The notes under the pieces: generated by a model | Told to the model about the DNA's origin: nothing | What the model saw: only the letters and a program-made list of their open reading frames with translations | Database searches by the model: none | Assembly: GCA_029207755.1 (NCBI GenBank) | Contig: JARCOQ010000002.1 | Location: forward strand, 12,105,156 to 12,169,155 | DNA length: 64,000 nucleotides | Direction of reading: 5' to 3' | DNA from: Chamaea fasciata | Lineage: Eukaryota; Chordata; Aves; Passeriformes; Sylviidae | Made by a program: the position numbers and the translations under genes | In this document: in pieces, positions 1-13,043 of the stretch | Layout: every line of letters begins with the position of its first letter | Position numbering within the stretch: position 1 is the stretch's first letter

Positions 1-734
1 AGGAACTGTCCATGAATACGTAGTTGAAGCTATTTCTGTTGATATGGAGTGACCCTTGGCTGTCATGGATTCTGCTCTTCCTAGAAGAGAAACAATTCTT
101 ACCTTAATGCATTTCCATGAGTCAGGCTGATTCCAAAGATAACTGATATTTAAAAGGAAATTAGAAAGGACCATGAACAAAAGTTATTGAACAATGCATG
201 TAAAAGTGACATAAAGCTGGAATTTAATGTTTTCTTTCCTATATCAATGCGTAACTATTCAAGTAACAATCTTGATTTGTGGCACACATTTCAAGATGCA
301 GACATCTGAGTCCAACAGTTATTTATATTCTTGAATGACAATCTACATCTTGAAACAAAATTTACAATTTGAAACTTCCTTGAAATAGTTCTAGAGCTGT
401 CATTTTTTTATATCAACCACTGATCTTACACTGACAGCTAGAAGAATAAACTTTGCTAAGCTAGACGTACATGAGATATAATCTCCCCTCAGTGCTTCCT
501 CTAGGAACCCTGGAATTTAATAAACTGAGGTGAAGAACTATCAATTTCTGTTTCACCTTTGTCCACCTTTTAGAGCATATCCATAATTTTTCTCCTTTAA
601 ATTATTCAGAATACCGTATATGATATGATCTAAGGGGTGTGTGATACAAAAGTGTGTGGTTAAAAGCTCTTCAAGCCTAAAATCTCCAAGTCTACAGCTC
701 AAAATAATTTTTTGAGTGATTCATTTAATCTGGA
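1..734. other. AT-rich non-coding DNA
   Basis: I see no gene, RNA or recognisable repeat here. Frames are short and broken on both strands, and there is no CpG-rich promoter-like stretch. Confidence 0.6.
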
Positions 735-739
735 TAATT

Positions 740-965
740 CCAGGATAAGGAAGTTGGGCCTCTTCAGCCTTAAGGGGAGAAATCTCAGGCAGACCTTTCT
801 TATCAATATCTGACCAGAGGATTCAGAGAAGATAGAGGCAGGTCCTCTTCAGAGGTGCACAGAAATAGGATGAGAGTCAGAAACATGAGCTGAAATATGG
901 GCATGTAAGACTAAATATAAGGAATAAACATTTTCTAGCACAAGGTGAGGCATTCATGGAAAAGT
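740..965 (+). mobile_element. Old CR1 LINE fragment (3' part of the reverse-transcriptase region)
   Basis: The order of words follows the CR1 3' coding region: a TTGGGCCTCTTCAGCC block near 755, the CTTATCAATATCTGA block near 800, then a GGCAGG-TCCTCTTCAGAGGTGC block near 840 and a degraded ACAAACTGAAA-like block. It is heavily diverged, has lost its open frame and lacks the 3' tail. The assignment rests on my knowledge of avian CR1 and the ends are approximate. Confidence 0.55.
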
Positions 966-1770
966 GTTTCCTTCAAGAATAAAAAAATGGGAGAGGGAGG
1001 GGTTAAAATAAATAACACTTTTCATTTAGATAGAAAACTTCTACACACCTTACATTTCATAGCAACAGTGTAATCTCTTTTAAAAATCTCCTATTATGCA
1101 TAAGAGTGACTAGTCTGATTTAAAATTCACCTAACACACAGTTTGCATCCTGACAACTGAAGCTTATACAATACCAGATAAAAATCTGGAAATGTAGCAA
1201 GCATGCAATCCCGTAACAACTTCCACAGGCAGGCTGAGATAGGAGATAGCTGGGAATCAAAACCATCAGAGCAGCAGGCACACAGGTTTGGGCTGATAAG
1301 CTGCAGGCAGTAATGTGGTGCAAGATGGAGGAGGGAGAACTGGCAGCCAAAGTCAGGCAGCTACTGAGTACAGAGAACGGATTTATTTGGTCAGAGACCC
1401 TGAGAGGATCCTGCTCTGGACATATTCACGGCCAACATTATCTCAAATGTCTCCTCAGAATAGCAGTAAATCTGTAAACTACCCAAAGAATGCAAGAAGG
1501 CAATTACTATTTTCTCTAGTGAATGGCTGCTGAACAGAGTGTTGTGTAAATGTATAGCACAGTTTCTGAATTTAAAGGTGTTTTATATTATTTTATATTC
1601 CATCTATTTTCCTTCTCCTCCTCCTCCTAAGAGACTGTTGTTTACTTAAACTAAAAATCATGTTCAGGTTTATTTTGATTTTAAGCTTTTAGACCCAAAG
1701 GTGCCTGAGGCTATATTGAAGTTAGTTTTATGAAACTTCAGTAATATTTGTAAGGAAAGGTTTCCTCAGA
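966..1770. other. Non-coding DNA, no recognised element
   Basis: This stretch is unique-looking. Two overlapping frames of about 70-76 codons on opposite strands around 1120-1530 have no recognisable domain, and I treat them as chance. A short CTC run lies near 1616-1628. Confidence 0.5.
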
Positions 1771-1862
1771 AAGAAAAAACAAAACAAAACAAAACAAAAT
1801 GAAACAAAACAAAACAAAACAAAGCAAAACAAAACACACAAAAAGAAAAAGAAAAAAAAAAG
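1771..1862 (+). repeat. (AAAAC)n microsatellite
   Basis: About 90 bases are built from AAAAC units with a few interruptions, and the array grades into an A/G-rich tail. No adjoining LINE or SINE body is recognisable, so it is scored as a simple repeat and not as a retroposon tail. Confidence 0.9.
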
Positions 1863-4800
1863 GAGAAATGATGCAGAAAGTTATGAAAGAATTGAAAATT
1901 GCTCAGGAAGTTAACAAACAGGAGTTGACTTTTCTGCTAGGATAACAACAAATCTGAATTTAATGAGACACATAGTTTTATATGCAATGATAGCACAGGA
2001 TAACATGCTGACATTAAGGAACATAGGTTAGGTTTAATCATTTAGTAGGAGTATGCTGTGTACCGTGAAAGGGAAGAGTTTGAGAGGAAAATGTATTAGT
2101 TGGGCAAAATTGGTATTTTTAATTAATAGTGAGTAGTAGACTAGATATTTCCAACCCTGTAGTAGTGATTTCATAGACCAGTTGGAAGGTTGCTTGAGAC
2201 AAGTCTCTGAAACAGATGTTAGATATGTCCTCCACCAACAGAAAACACAACCATTTACGTCTTCATGCTTGTTTGCATGTTTATTGCCTAATTCATATCC
2301 ATGACATTTCTGTATGAAGTGACTATTACTTATCTTTCTTTTAAAATTATAATTATAGTAATTAAAATCTCAAACAAGTTTTTCACTTTGTTTTTACAGG
2401 ATGAAAGATAATAAGGTTTTACTTCCTCAAAACCCCCCCCCCCAAAACCCCAGAAAAATCCCCTCTAAAACTCTGTTCTGCCCTTACATTTTTAAAAATT
2501 ACAGAAAGGCCAGAAATATCTTTAATTTGTATTTTTTTAACAATAATGTCACTTTGCATTGTGTGTTTCTCATTGTTTGCTGTGTCTGAAGGACATTTCA
2601 AATAGAATTCTCTGACTCATATTGAATGCTGGAATTGCTTCTTCTGTGTTCTTCCACTTATAAATTTTTTAAAACACAAATGCAGGCCTATTATTTTGCT
2701 GGTTTACTCCTGATAACTTCTATCTTTGCTTGAGTTATCAGTAGTTTATGGGTAGGCACAGAAAAGCTATAAAAAAATACTGCCCTATGTATATACATAC
2801 AGACAGAATATATGTCTACATATAAAATGCTGAAGAAAAAAACATTCAAAGTGTGTAATACTCTCATGCTCTGGCAATAGAGTCATAGACACCTAATACT
2901 TCAAACCTTACAACACATTAAACTGAGAAAATACAGTCCCATCTTTACTCTGCAAACAGCAGAATAAAGTCATGTGAAAGGCAAATACCTTCTGAAGTTC
3001 AAGCTCAGACTCTACATGATGATACGGGGAAGGATTGCAGCTCGTGTTATCAGTTCCTTTTTCGTTAGAAAAGCTTTAAAAAACCAACCAAACAAACAAA
3101 AAAACTCAAAAAACAAACAAACAAACCCCCCCCCCCCAAAAAAAAAAACAAACCCAAAACTAAAGAGAATATTTGTAGCTCTTTTCTCCCTCTACTAAAA
3201 ATTGTGTTTCTGAGACAAAACCCGACATGCTGGCTCTCTTGTGTTCTAGGTTTGTGCCAGAAGTGGTGGTGGAATCAACATCTCCTATTAAGAGACAAGT
3301 ACTCTGAAGAGTTGAGCCTGTCAAAATAGACGGAAAAAGAACCTTTTGCTCTATGTTCAAATAACAGGTGCAGTATACAAAAGTACTGCTCAAGAAATGC
3401 CCCAATAATTCTTACACTGAATTTAAGTTTTACAGTGAACAAATGGACTTCTGAAAGGTAATATTTGTAGATTGGGCAGAAGAAAATCATTAAGATCTAC
3501 AAATATTAGAGATCTTATTGATATGACAAAAAGTTTTTTGGACTAAGGACTAAGGAAGAGAAAAAGTTTAATGAATATACTGAACTGCAGTTGCCATGGG
3601 AACCAGCAATGCCTTTAACGTATGATTAGATACTGAGATAAATCAGGTCCATGTTTGTGTCTGTATGACTGTGGGAGGAAGGTTATTTAACTTGAAGAAA
3701 TAAATTCATGAGTGATGGACAAGAAAATGCATTCTTTCATATTTCATTTGCATCCTCAATTGTCCACCCTCAAAACTGTGCCAGCAATTTAGCTGTTCCA
3801 GTGAAATAGCTTTAGGTTGGGAAAATCAGGAGCTGTTCCTCTCCAAGGTCAGATGACTCAGCAGAGGACAATCTCCTTGCAAATAAACTAGGTTTAAAGA
3901 ATGAACTCTATTTAAAAAACTAATCTACAGGTTGCTTACTGAATTTATTGTACACCTGGCCTCAAATCCCTTCAAATCTATAGCTATTATGTGTATTCAG
4001 ATACTCTGAATTTGCCCTAGATCTTGGAATACATATTTTATTGGTAATCTAAATCTCAGTGAAAAGTTAGAAGCGTACCTTTATCAGTACACTCCTTTGG
4101 AACACAATCTCAAAAGCACTATAAAAGTTCTGGTAACTCTTTATCTGTTTATCTCTACTAAGAAAGGGAAAAAGGTACCTTGAAAGTAGTGCCACTTTCT
4201 AGGAGAGAATGTCTTCAATTTTTCCATCAAACATAAGATATTCAACTTTAAGATCATAGTGCCTTTGTATGCATTTAAAACAATCGATAAATCCTCCTTC
4301 TTTATTAGCATGCCAATGACAGATGTTTTGATAATGAGTCAATTTTATCATCCAGATTTGGCTTTTTATCTTATTATTATTTCAAAGATAGTTTCATTAC
4401 TTGTAAAATCACTCTAATACCCATACGTGTAGGTCATGGAGAATTTCCATTAGAGTTTTAATTTATTACACCATTTTCTTTTCTTCAAATTCTGGCACAG
4501 GAAAATTGTAGTAATTAACTTGAATCTAGTAGTACTTCCATAGTATAAAATGGACTGTAATAATAATAAAATCAGAAACTGAAATGAAAAGCAAAGCACA
4601 AAGACCTATAGAGCAGATCCTGGTCTAAATATTGCTTTTAGTGCACATATTACTACATATGAAAGAAAAATGCAGTTGTGAGGAAGACAGCATGTGAGAA
4701 AAGAGAAAGGGTATTGAATTCCAGAATCATCTGAAAATTCTTTCTTTTTTATTTTGTTCCACTGATACATTCCCTTTTGTTCTCTACCTAGATAATATTC

Positions 4801-7135
4801 CTTTATGAAACAACACAGGAGGACCTCAGCTACAGACAATCACAATCACCTTTTTATTGCTGTTGTTTGCTTCCTAGATTTTTTCCAGTGTCACAGAGTT
4901 CACTGTGGAAAGTATTTGGCTGTGCCTGAGCAGTTTGAGATACACCAATTCTGTGTAACGCATAAAATGAATAAAATGAAGAAATAGTGAATTGCACCAT
5001 GGGCTATACACATGTTTTGAAGCACTACTGCAGGGCTTCAGAAGTTGCTTTTAACAAAGAAATGGAAAAACTGATGAGATTTTCTTTCTGGTGGTGTGTG
5101 CTTACATTAAACAAATATAGGAAATAAGTAATGTGCCTGTAATTACATTGTTGTCCTCTAGCCTATGTCTCTCTAACACAAATCAGCCAGAGCTGTAAAA
5201 CATATGGACCTGCTTGGTTAATTTACTTAATTTTTAAAGGATGAAGGCCATTGTTTACATCGCATGGTTTGGGAAAACCAGAAATTTCTTGTACATTTAA
5301 CATGTTATGAATAATTCATCAAAATCTCATCCTGTAAGATTAGCCAATCCAGATGAAGAAATTAGAGAAGATTCATTATTTTACTTCAGGACTTGTAACT
5401 AAATTGGTTTCTAAAGCAATTTCTCTTGAGTTCGAAACTTTTTTTTAACATTAACTTAATAAAAATATGCACTAAGTATTTGTTCTAGCTGAATCAAACC
5501 AAAATTTTAATTTCCCCTTTATTAATGATCTATAAGCATTCAAATGGCCATGTTACTGACATAATCTCACATAGTATTTTTGTGCAAAAAGACTGTAACC
5601 TACAGCAAGAATAAGAAAGGAGGAATGTCCAAACTATCCTTTCTGTTTATCTTATTTATCTCATGACATTAAAAAATGAATCTCTGTTATTCATATTCCA
5701 TGTAACGGATTCTAACAATGAGACACATGCAGAATTCCATAATCCATTTTGTACTGTTTTTACACTGTAAAATAATATTGTCTAATACTTCATTACGGAC
5801 TATTAAAAATCAAAATACAGAGTGTCTGAAATTACAGCAACTTTTTTAGGAATGTAAAAACACACAAGATTGTATCAGTCATCAACCCTAAAATAATTTG
5901 ATTTAAATAACCTGTCTGTCCATCTCCAAAATTCTACCAAATACTAAAATTAAATGAAACTTACTATATAGGTATATCATTACAAATCTGCTTTTGTACT
6001 CCTTTTCTGAAGATTTTTGAATAAAAAACTAACATTTTTAAGCTTTAGGTGGCCTGGTGATAGCAATACTCTAGAACAGCATCTAGAAATGTTTGCATGC
6101 ATATTAATGTAGAAGCACCATATTGCAGCCTAATAAAGCAAAATAAACTTACTAACATTTACATCAAATAGCCTAATAAAGTACTAATTGATGTGTTAAT
6201 CTATTTCTAAAAATTAAATCTAAAAGTTCTGCTTTAAGAAACCTGAAGGTTCCAAGTCTAGTCTCGTTCAAAAATTAGGATCAAAGCCAGAAGCCATGAG
6301 GGTCTTTAGACAAAAGTTCCTCTAATGCCCATCAGATACAGGATGGTAGAAGAGAACTTTCTAGTGACTGTTATTACTTCAAATTTTTGAAATAAAATCT
6401 GCGTCACTCATTTCACACTAATGTGTGACATAACAGGTAGAGCTAAGTACCTGTATGTAATGAAAATCAATTATTTTTTAAATGCCTATTTTGAGACATT
6501 TTTAAAAACCTTTTTTAATACCATGAATGAAATCTTTAGTGTAAATTTGTGCTATATTTTAGTCCTCTGATTTTCTAGCACCACACAAACTGCTTTCCCC
6601 ACCTTTTTTTTACTTAAATTTTTGAGCTTAGAAGTGCTTAAAGTGGAATATTTAAAGGCTAAAATAAATTATTGTCACAAAGTGGGGTTTCTTAGCAGAA
6701 TAATAAAAACATTTTAAAAAAGAGGAAAAAAAAAATTCGTCCTCTTCTACAAATTTAAAGAGAACATAATTCAGGTGTTTACTTCTAATTATGTGTATTT
6801 CACTGATCATTGCTGTAAGCTTGAATGACAACCCTGCCTTGCATTATGGATTTTCCCTCCAGACAACAACACTCCAAAGATGAGAGGAATTAAATGATTA
6901 TGTGATAAGATTTTAGTTTAGGTAGTACCTTCACACTTTTTTTCTTGCCTCCTTCCTACAGAAAAGGGGAGCTCTGAAGCCTAAAATGAAAGATGCTCTG
7001 ACAAGGTTTTCTTTTCCTAGGTAATACATAATCTAATACTCTGATAAAATATTACAATGGTGAGATTGATTACAGCTCTTAGAAGTGCTTTCATATTTGT
7101 ATTTTTATTTTTAAAGACAGTTGTGTTAATTTACA
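1863..7135. other. Gene-free AT-rich DNA with short A/C-rich simple repeats
   Basis: No gene is visible. It contains an 11-base C run at 2433-2443, an A-rich CAAA stretch with a 12-base C run at 3076-3156, and otherwise unique sequence. The longest frames (60-80 codons) overlap in opposite directions and have no domain signals. Confidence 0.5.
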
Positions 7136-7345
7136 TGCTTAGGTTTTGTCTGGGATTGAGTTAATTTTTTTTATAGCATCTGCTGTGGAGGTCTGTTTTA
7201 GGTTTGTGCTGTTTGGGAAACAGTGTTGATAACACAGAGGTGTTGTTGCTATCAGTATTTGTGGTGAGTCCTGTGGCAGTCCTGGCAGTCGTGGTCACCT
7301 CCCAAACAGCCCTTTCAATGCTCTGCATGGTCCTCACAGCACCAC
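7136..7345 (+). mobile_element. Old ERV LTR fragment (5' portion)
   Basis: The stretch TGCTTAGGTTTTGTCTGGG followed by ATTGAGTTAATT, TATAGCATCTG, GGTTTGTGCTG and CAGTGTTGATAACACAGAGG matches, in order, the start of a widespread avian LTR type. The same type recurs at 61490. Only the first 200 or so bases are recognisable; the 3' half and target duplication are not seen. A 101-codon frame from 7204 lies inside it and is not regarded as a gene. Confidence 0.5.
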
Positions 7346-10209
7346 CTTTCCCACTCACTGACCCTCAGTTAGATTTTCTCAAGTGGTTCCCAGCTCAGAC
7401 TCCTGAGGTGAATAGAGGATTAAAACCTTGGGAATTTATAGCTCATGTGCTATTAAGAATATATGCAATATTCAAAAGCAACCAAGGAGGTAATGATGTT
7501 TGGCCTTAACTTGCCAAACAGAAAAAGCAGGCACTTTCATTCAATTTCATGATTGAATTCTTCTTACATTTTCATTTTGCTTCATGTTTTCAAACAGCCA
7601 AGGACAGTAGGAAAAGCAGCAAAAGCATAGTTAATATTTATAGTTTTCTTAGAGGTCTCATCCTTTTATGACAACACACCAGGTAAAACAAAAGCATTTA
7701 AAATGCTAAAATAAGTCAATCCACTGCAGGTTTTAGCAATTCTGCCACTCCCCTGTATCTTTCTTCCTGTCAAAAGATTAGAGAGGAAGAAGAGGAAAAG
7801 CATTAATATATATATATATAGGTTGGCTAGTCCTTCCAACCTTTATCAAGATCTTCACTCTACAAGAAAATTTCAGATTTATGAAGTTATGCTCCTTCAG
7901 AAATGACAGGAACTGATATTTTATATTTGCCTACTTGCAGGGAACTGTACAGAAAATTTATACTTTGAGTGTATGAACATTCAGGATACATAAAAATGAG
8001 TGAGCATCCTTTTTGTCTGGTATTTGGGTTTTAATTGAGAATCAAAGCCAAGCTGGAAAACATATCATTGTTTATACAACCACTCAGCTTGACAGGGCAG
8101 ATGGAAAATTGAGCTAAAAATAGAAAGCACTGGAAAGCAGTTCTTGCTGGGTGAATTTCAAACACAGAGGTAAGTAAGAGGTGTATGCACCAAGCATAGC
8201 ACATAGAAAACCACTGGCTAAAAAATACACAGCTTGAGCAGGAAAATTTAATGGCAACCTTTGAACAAGCAGAAGTGATAAAAAAGGAATGACAGTCTGC
8301 AATGCTTGATTTCTTGCTGAGTAAATCCTCAAGATACGTTAATAAGATATAGTTAACATGAATCATCTCTTAATACCTCAAATGTTTTTCTTAAGCAGCA
8401 CAGTAAAAAATAAAACTAAATAAATCAAGAACAACCAAAAAAAACCCAAAAAACAAGCAAACAAAACCCCCCAAAAACAACTAAAAAAAAAAAAAAGGAG
8501 AGGACATATACTACATACTTGGAATTCTAAAAATATCCTCAGTTTTTGCTCCACACATATGCCTAGTGAAGTGCTCCTTCTTTAGTCCAATTAATGAGGT
8601 TTCCTAGAGATTTCTGTGAAAAACTGACCTTAGTCAGTCAATATGTTTCTCTGCAACTGAAGAGATATCATTTAAAGTCTGGATTTTTTTCAAGAAATTC
8701 ACTATGAAATAATATAAATTGATATAATCAAAGCTTGGAGATGAGAAACATGTGGCTCAGTTTAGCCTGAAGCAAACTGTGAAGGGAAGCACTTCACAGC
8801 CTGCAGGTATTTTTCAAGGAACATCTACCCCACACCTCAACTCACCACATGCTACAAATTACTCCCCAAAACTCTTTAACACAGATAAAATTCACAACAA
8901 AAGCCACATCTCCGGCATTTCCAGGGAAGGTAAAGGTCATCCTAATGCCTCAGATTTCTGAATAACCGTGAAACATCACTATCTAATTGCAAAGTTTCTG
9001 TCATTTTGACTGTAAAACAAAGTGACAGTCTGTCAAAAGAGAGAGATAGATTACAGAGAATGGAAACTCTTTGTATTTTATAGATAACACATGTAGAGGG
9101 CCATAGAGAGGAATGCACAATGGCCCACACCCTTAAAATCCCTCACATCCTGTGGAGTTGCTCACTTTCCAGGTTTGACTTCAAATAAACACTCCCAATA
9201 CTAAAATTACATTGGCTGAACTATCAAGCTATCTGAAGGGTTTGTTGTTGTTGCTTTTGAATTTTTTTTTTTTTTCCCTGATTTCAGTGTGTAGTTGAAT
9301 GGATGTTAAATAATATTGGTAAAAGGTAGCCTAAAGAGGATAATAAAGAAACTCCTGAAAGAGACATTAGCTCATTAAAGAAAGAATCTGGTTGTAGGCA
9401 ACCAGAGATTCTCACAGCAGATGTTTTGTAGTAGGTGATGGTAGATATGAGGTCTGAAAAAGAAGGATCCAATTGTTTACAAATAGAATAGAAACTTGTG
9501 TGGTTTTTTTTTTCTTCACAATTTACTGAGAAGGCATTGGATACATAAAATTAGATGTCAGTTCTTCATTATCACCAGTAGTTTTTTTGTATTTTTATAG
9601 TACATACATAAAAATACAAAATTTCTTTTTATGCTTCACTTAAAAATTCTCTTTTACTTCAGTTTGCTTTTGTTTACTTCCTGTCTTTCAGATAATTGCT
9701 CAGAAAGGCCACCACTGGTTGTCAAGTCACAAGTTCCCACCCATCTGGTCCAGTATCTGAAGATACAGGAATGCTCAAAATAGAACAGAACAAAATTTGA
9801 CAGTATCAGGATTTTCTTGCTACTAAAAAAACCAAACGTTTCTATTCATAAAATGAAAAAAACCGCAACCAACCAACCAAAAAAATAAAAACCAAAACAA
9901 ACCAAAACCCAAAAAAACCCCAAACAAACAAACAAAAAAGGCAAACCACCACAAAAAACATTTGCCAACAGGTGAAGAGGCTTTAAACTAAAATTTCTGG
10001 GGAAAAGGAAGCTCAATCCATCCCACTTCTACCAATTTGATTTCAGGGACAGCAACAGATGCCCAGGCCCTAGAAAGGGATCACAGGTCAGCAGCAGAAC
10101 CCCTGAAGAACATTACAAAGGAATTACAGCCACTCCAGCCAGCAAGTCAGCTCCATCAGGGCCCAACTTAAATATGAATACACATGGGATGGGGAAAAAA
10201 CAGGAGGAG
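7346..10209. other. Non-coding DNA with simple repeats
   Basis: It holds a short (TA)n at about 7805-7820, an A-rich stretch at 8401-8497 and a CCAA/CAAA-rich stretch at 9850-9960. The opposing 111- and 72-codon frames near 8031-8366 show hydrophobic runs only and no domain. Nothing else is recognised. Confidence 0.5.
9850..9960 (+). repeat. (CCAA/CAAA)n A-rich simple repeat
   Basis: About 110 bases consist almost only of A and C, in AACC, CAAA and CCAAAA units. Similar stretches recur at 8401, 17423 and 21907, and in complement at 21106, 34048 and 58400. Confidence 0.8.
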
Positions 10210-10396
10210 TAGGAAGAGATTCTTCCCCGTGAGGGTGGTGGGGCAGGTTGCCAAGGGAAGCTGTGGATATCCCGTCCCTGGGAGTGTCCAAAGCCAGGTT
10301 GGATGGGGCTCAAAGCAACCTGGTCCAGTTGAAGGTGTTGGTATGAGATGATTTCTAAGGTTCCTTCCAACCCAAACCATTCTATGATTCTATGAC
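10210..10396 (+). mobile_element. CR1 LINE 3' end
   Basis: This is a classic CR1 3' untranslated block. It begins GAAGAGATTCTTCCCCGTGAGG, continues through GGTTGCCAAGGGAAGCTGTGG and GGTTGGATGGGGCTC, and ends TTCCTTCCAACCCAAACC with two ATTCTATGA tail units. It is 5'-truncated as usual for CR1 and moderately diverged. Confidence 0.93.
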
Positions 10397-12971
10397 TTAA
10401 GTAAACAGCACATGTACTACAAAATACGTTGCAGTTTCTTAAGACCTAAGCTACAAAGTCAGTTCTTTTCACTCTCTTTCCTACTCTGTTGACTTTTCAG
10501 AGAGAAGTGAGCACTCAAACATTATAACCAAAGCTGACAAGCATGTCATTACTGCCATATCAGTTCCATATGTGAATAGAACAATTTTGTCTGGGTAATT
10601 TTGATAATAACAGTCATTAAAACAGTCCATAAATAAAGTGAAACTCCCCAGTTAAGCAGGTACACAGGCTAAAACAATTGAGATGTTTCAAAGCTATTTA
10701 AGGGTGGACTATAATTCTTTTGAATAAATGGACTGGAAATAATTTTCCTATCCGTACACATGAGAAGAATCTGATAAAAACAGTTTTTACCAAAAAAAAA
10801 AAAAAAAAAATTAAACTTGATAGTCAACAAAGTTTAAAAAGCTAAGAGGGCACATTAAATGCAAAAGGTAAAAATGTGTAACAAAGTATTATAGAAATGT
10901 TCTGTTTACAAAAAGGAAAAAAAATAAGCACACTTAAAAAGCAAACTCCATTTGTAGTAGCATTTCACTAAGATAAAATCTGTTAAACCAATAACAAGAA
11001 AAAACAGTGTTCTTTCATTGGAATATTATTAGAAAACACAAGGAATTCAATTCATGTCTATCATCTATAAGTGGACTTGAAGATTTGATTTTGCCTCTTA
11101 ATTTTTACATTATATTTAAATTTATTTTATAAATATTATTTATGCTATTCTTACCCTGTAGGCAAGAATGTTATGTTAATAAACTTTGAACATAGCAATG
11201 AATTATACTTTTTGTCCTGAAAAATTGTCCATTACTGCAGGTATTTTGAATATGAATCAGTTTACTGTCATTGAACCAGACATCATTACTGTTTCTCTGT
11301 TTCTTACAATAATAAAATTAGCATTTCGTAGGCAGTCTACATAATGTGGAATTTGCACAGTCTAAAATGTGTGGGAGAGAGGAAGCATTCCAGGGGTGAA
11401 ATGGGATGAGAGTGAGGGATAATTGTCTTTGCACATCTGCCAAAGCAGGCTCCTCTTCCAAAAAATGCTTTGAGGGGGAAAAGAAAAACCAACCTAAACA
11501 ATAAAATATCTGCTGATCAAACAGCTTAGATTGAAAGAAGTTGCACGTAATAGAGAGAGAAAGGATACTTTCATTACGAGTTCTACATTTTACAAAAAAA
11601 ACCGGCTATACTCATGGAAAAAGAAATGCAGACTGACAAAAACCTGTAAATAGATATTTTCCATGCTCAATCCCCAGCCCACCTGAGAATCTGAAAGTCT
11701 GCCAGAAAAAAAAAAAAAAAGCACATAAGGAAATAAGTACAGTGTGCTTCTAAATAGTAATTTTTTTGCATAAAAATACAAACTTCTTTTCCAAAAAATT
11801 TGGGATAAACATGACCAAGAGGGATTTTCAGAAAGGAAAATGGAATGCGAAATATTTGATTTTTCCATTTAAAGGTGAGTTGTTCTGATTTTCTGTGTTA
11901 GGTAGGTAAAAAAAAAGCAGGAGAAAAGGCATGAAATATTTTGCTTCTCTAAAGTACAAGACTTTTCACAGAAAATTGCATGTATTTTGTCTGGGCTCTA
12001 TAATTAGTTTTGTATGATCAAAAAAACCCCATTACTCTTCTCAATAAGCCCCTACCAAAACACTATGTATAATCCATAATTAATAGTCTAGAAGCATTGG
12101 TAACCCCTGTGTAGGAAGAAAATGTCAGATGAACAACTTTTCAAACAATTAATTAAAAAGTCCATGCAGAAGATCAGAATATAACAAACATGTGATAGAG
12201 AATTACGCTGAAATTTACATCCATATGTTTCCTCTGCTCCCACTCTGCCATCCCACAGTGGCTCAAAAATTTACTGCAACATTTTGGCAAGAAATCCTGG
12301 GTGATTTCGAGTTCTAGGGTATTTAAAATGTCTGATAGACAATATTTGTTTTTCTGATGCAGAGGACAAACTCCTGGGGAGGGGAGGGGTAAATGGCAGC
12401 AGAAACAGCTCCATCTGTGAGCAAAGGGTCCTGGAGTGGTGGCTTAGGGTTGCAGAAAGATGGTGATCATTGCCCAGGTACAAAAAAAAAGACTTTTGGA
12501 CTGCCCACCACAGGAGGAAAATTATATTGGCAACCTTCGGTGCCAGTTCCATCTTTTCCCAGCAAAGCATTGCTCAAAACAGCCAAAAAATATGTGAGAG
12601 ACAGAAGGTGCAGAGGGTGTGTTTACTGCTCCCAAATAATGGCTCTAGGTAATTTTCCCCTCCATTTCATAGGCAGTATTTGCATTTCAATAATTTTTAT
12701 CTTCTTTCTCTAACAGTATTTCCCATCCGTGGTAACAAGAAGTGTAAGGTTCATATCCATTTTGAACATACATTGGACATTAACAATGCCAGAGACTTTA
12801 TTCAGGACTGCTAATAAAACATTGTTAGTGTTTGTAAGTAGTTTCAAATGTTGTGAAGATTGTCTTTAAATTCATAGAAAGCATTTCTTCATTTTTAAGC
12901 TTCATCTTATAATTTCTATGACTTTCCAAATCAGATTGTAGCTTACTTCAGACTCAAAATTCAAACTTGTA
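10397..12971. other. Gene-free AT-rich DNA
   Basis: It includes a 19-base A run at 10792-10810. A GC-richer patch at 12363-12475 is bounded by AG-like and GT-like dinucleotides but has no supported exon. No repeat family is recognised otherwise. Confidence 0.45.
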
Positions 12972-13043
12972 TTTTCTATCTTCTTTACCTGATATAACTA
13001 AAATGCCTTTTCTACCTTCTTTACCTGATTTAACTAAAATGCA
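12972..13043 (+). repeat. Two-copy 36-bp tandem duplication
   Basis: A 36-base unit beginning TTTTCTATCTTCTTTACC is followed immediately by a second copy with a few substitutions. The period is 36, from 12972 to 13008. It is probably a slippage or replication duplication in unique DNA. Confidence 0.85.

Noticed and set aside
7204..7509. 101-codon frame with hydrophobic N-terminus
   Set aside because: It begins inside an old LTR fragment and has no recognisable domain.
12363..12475. Possible exon bounded by AG and GT
   Set aside because: Boundaries are only dinucleotide matches; no open frame of note, no transcript evidence and no recognisable product.
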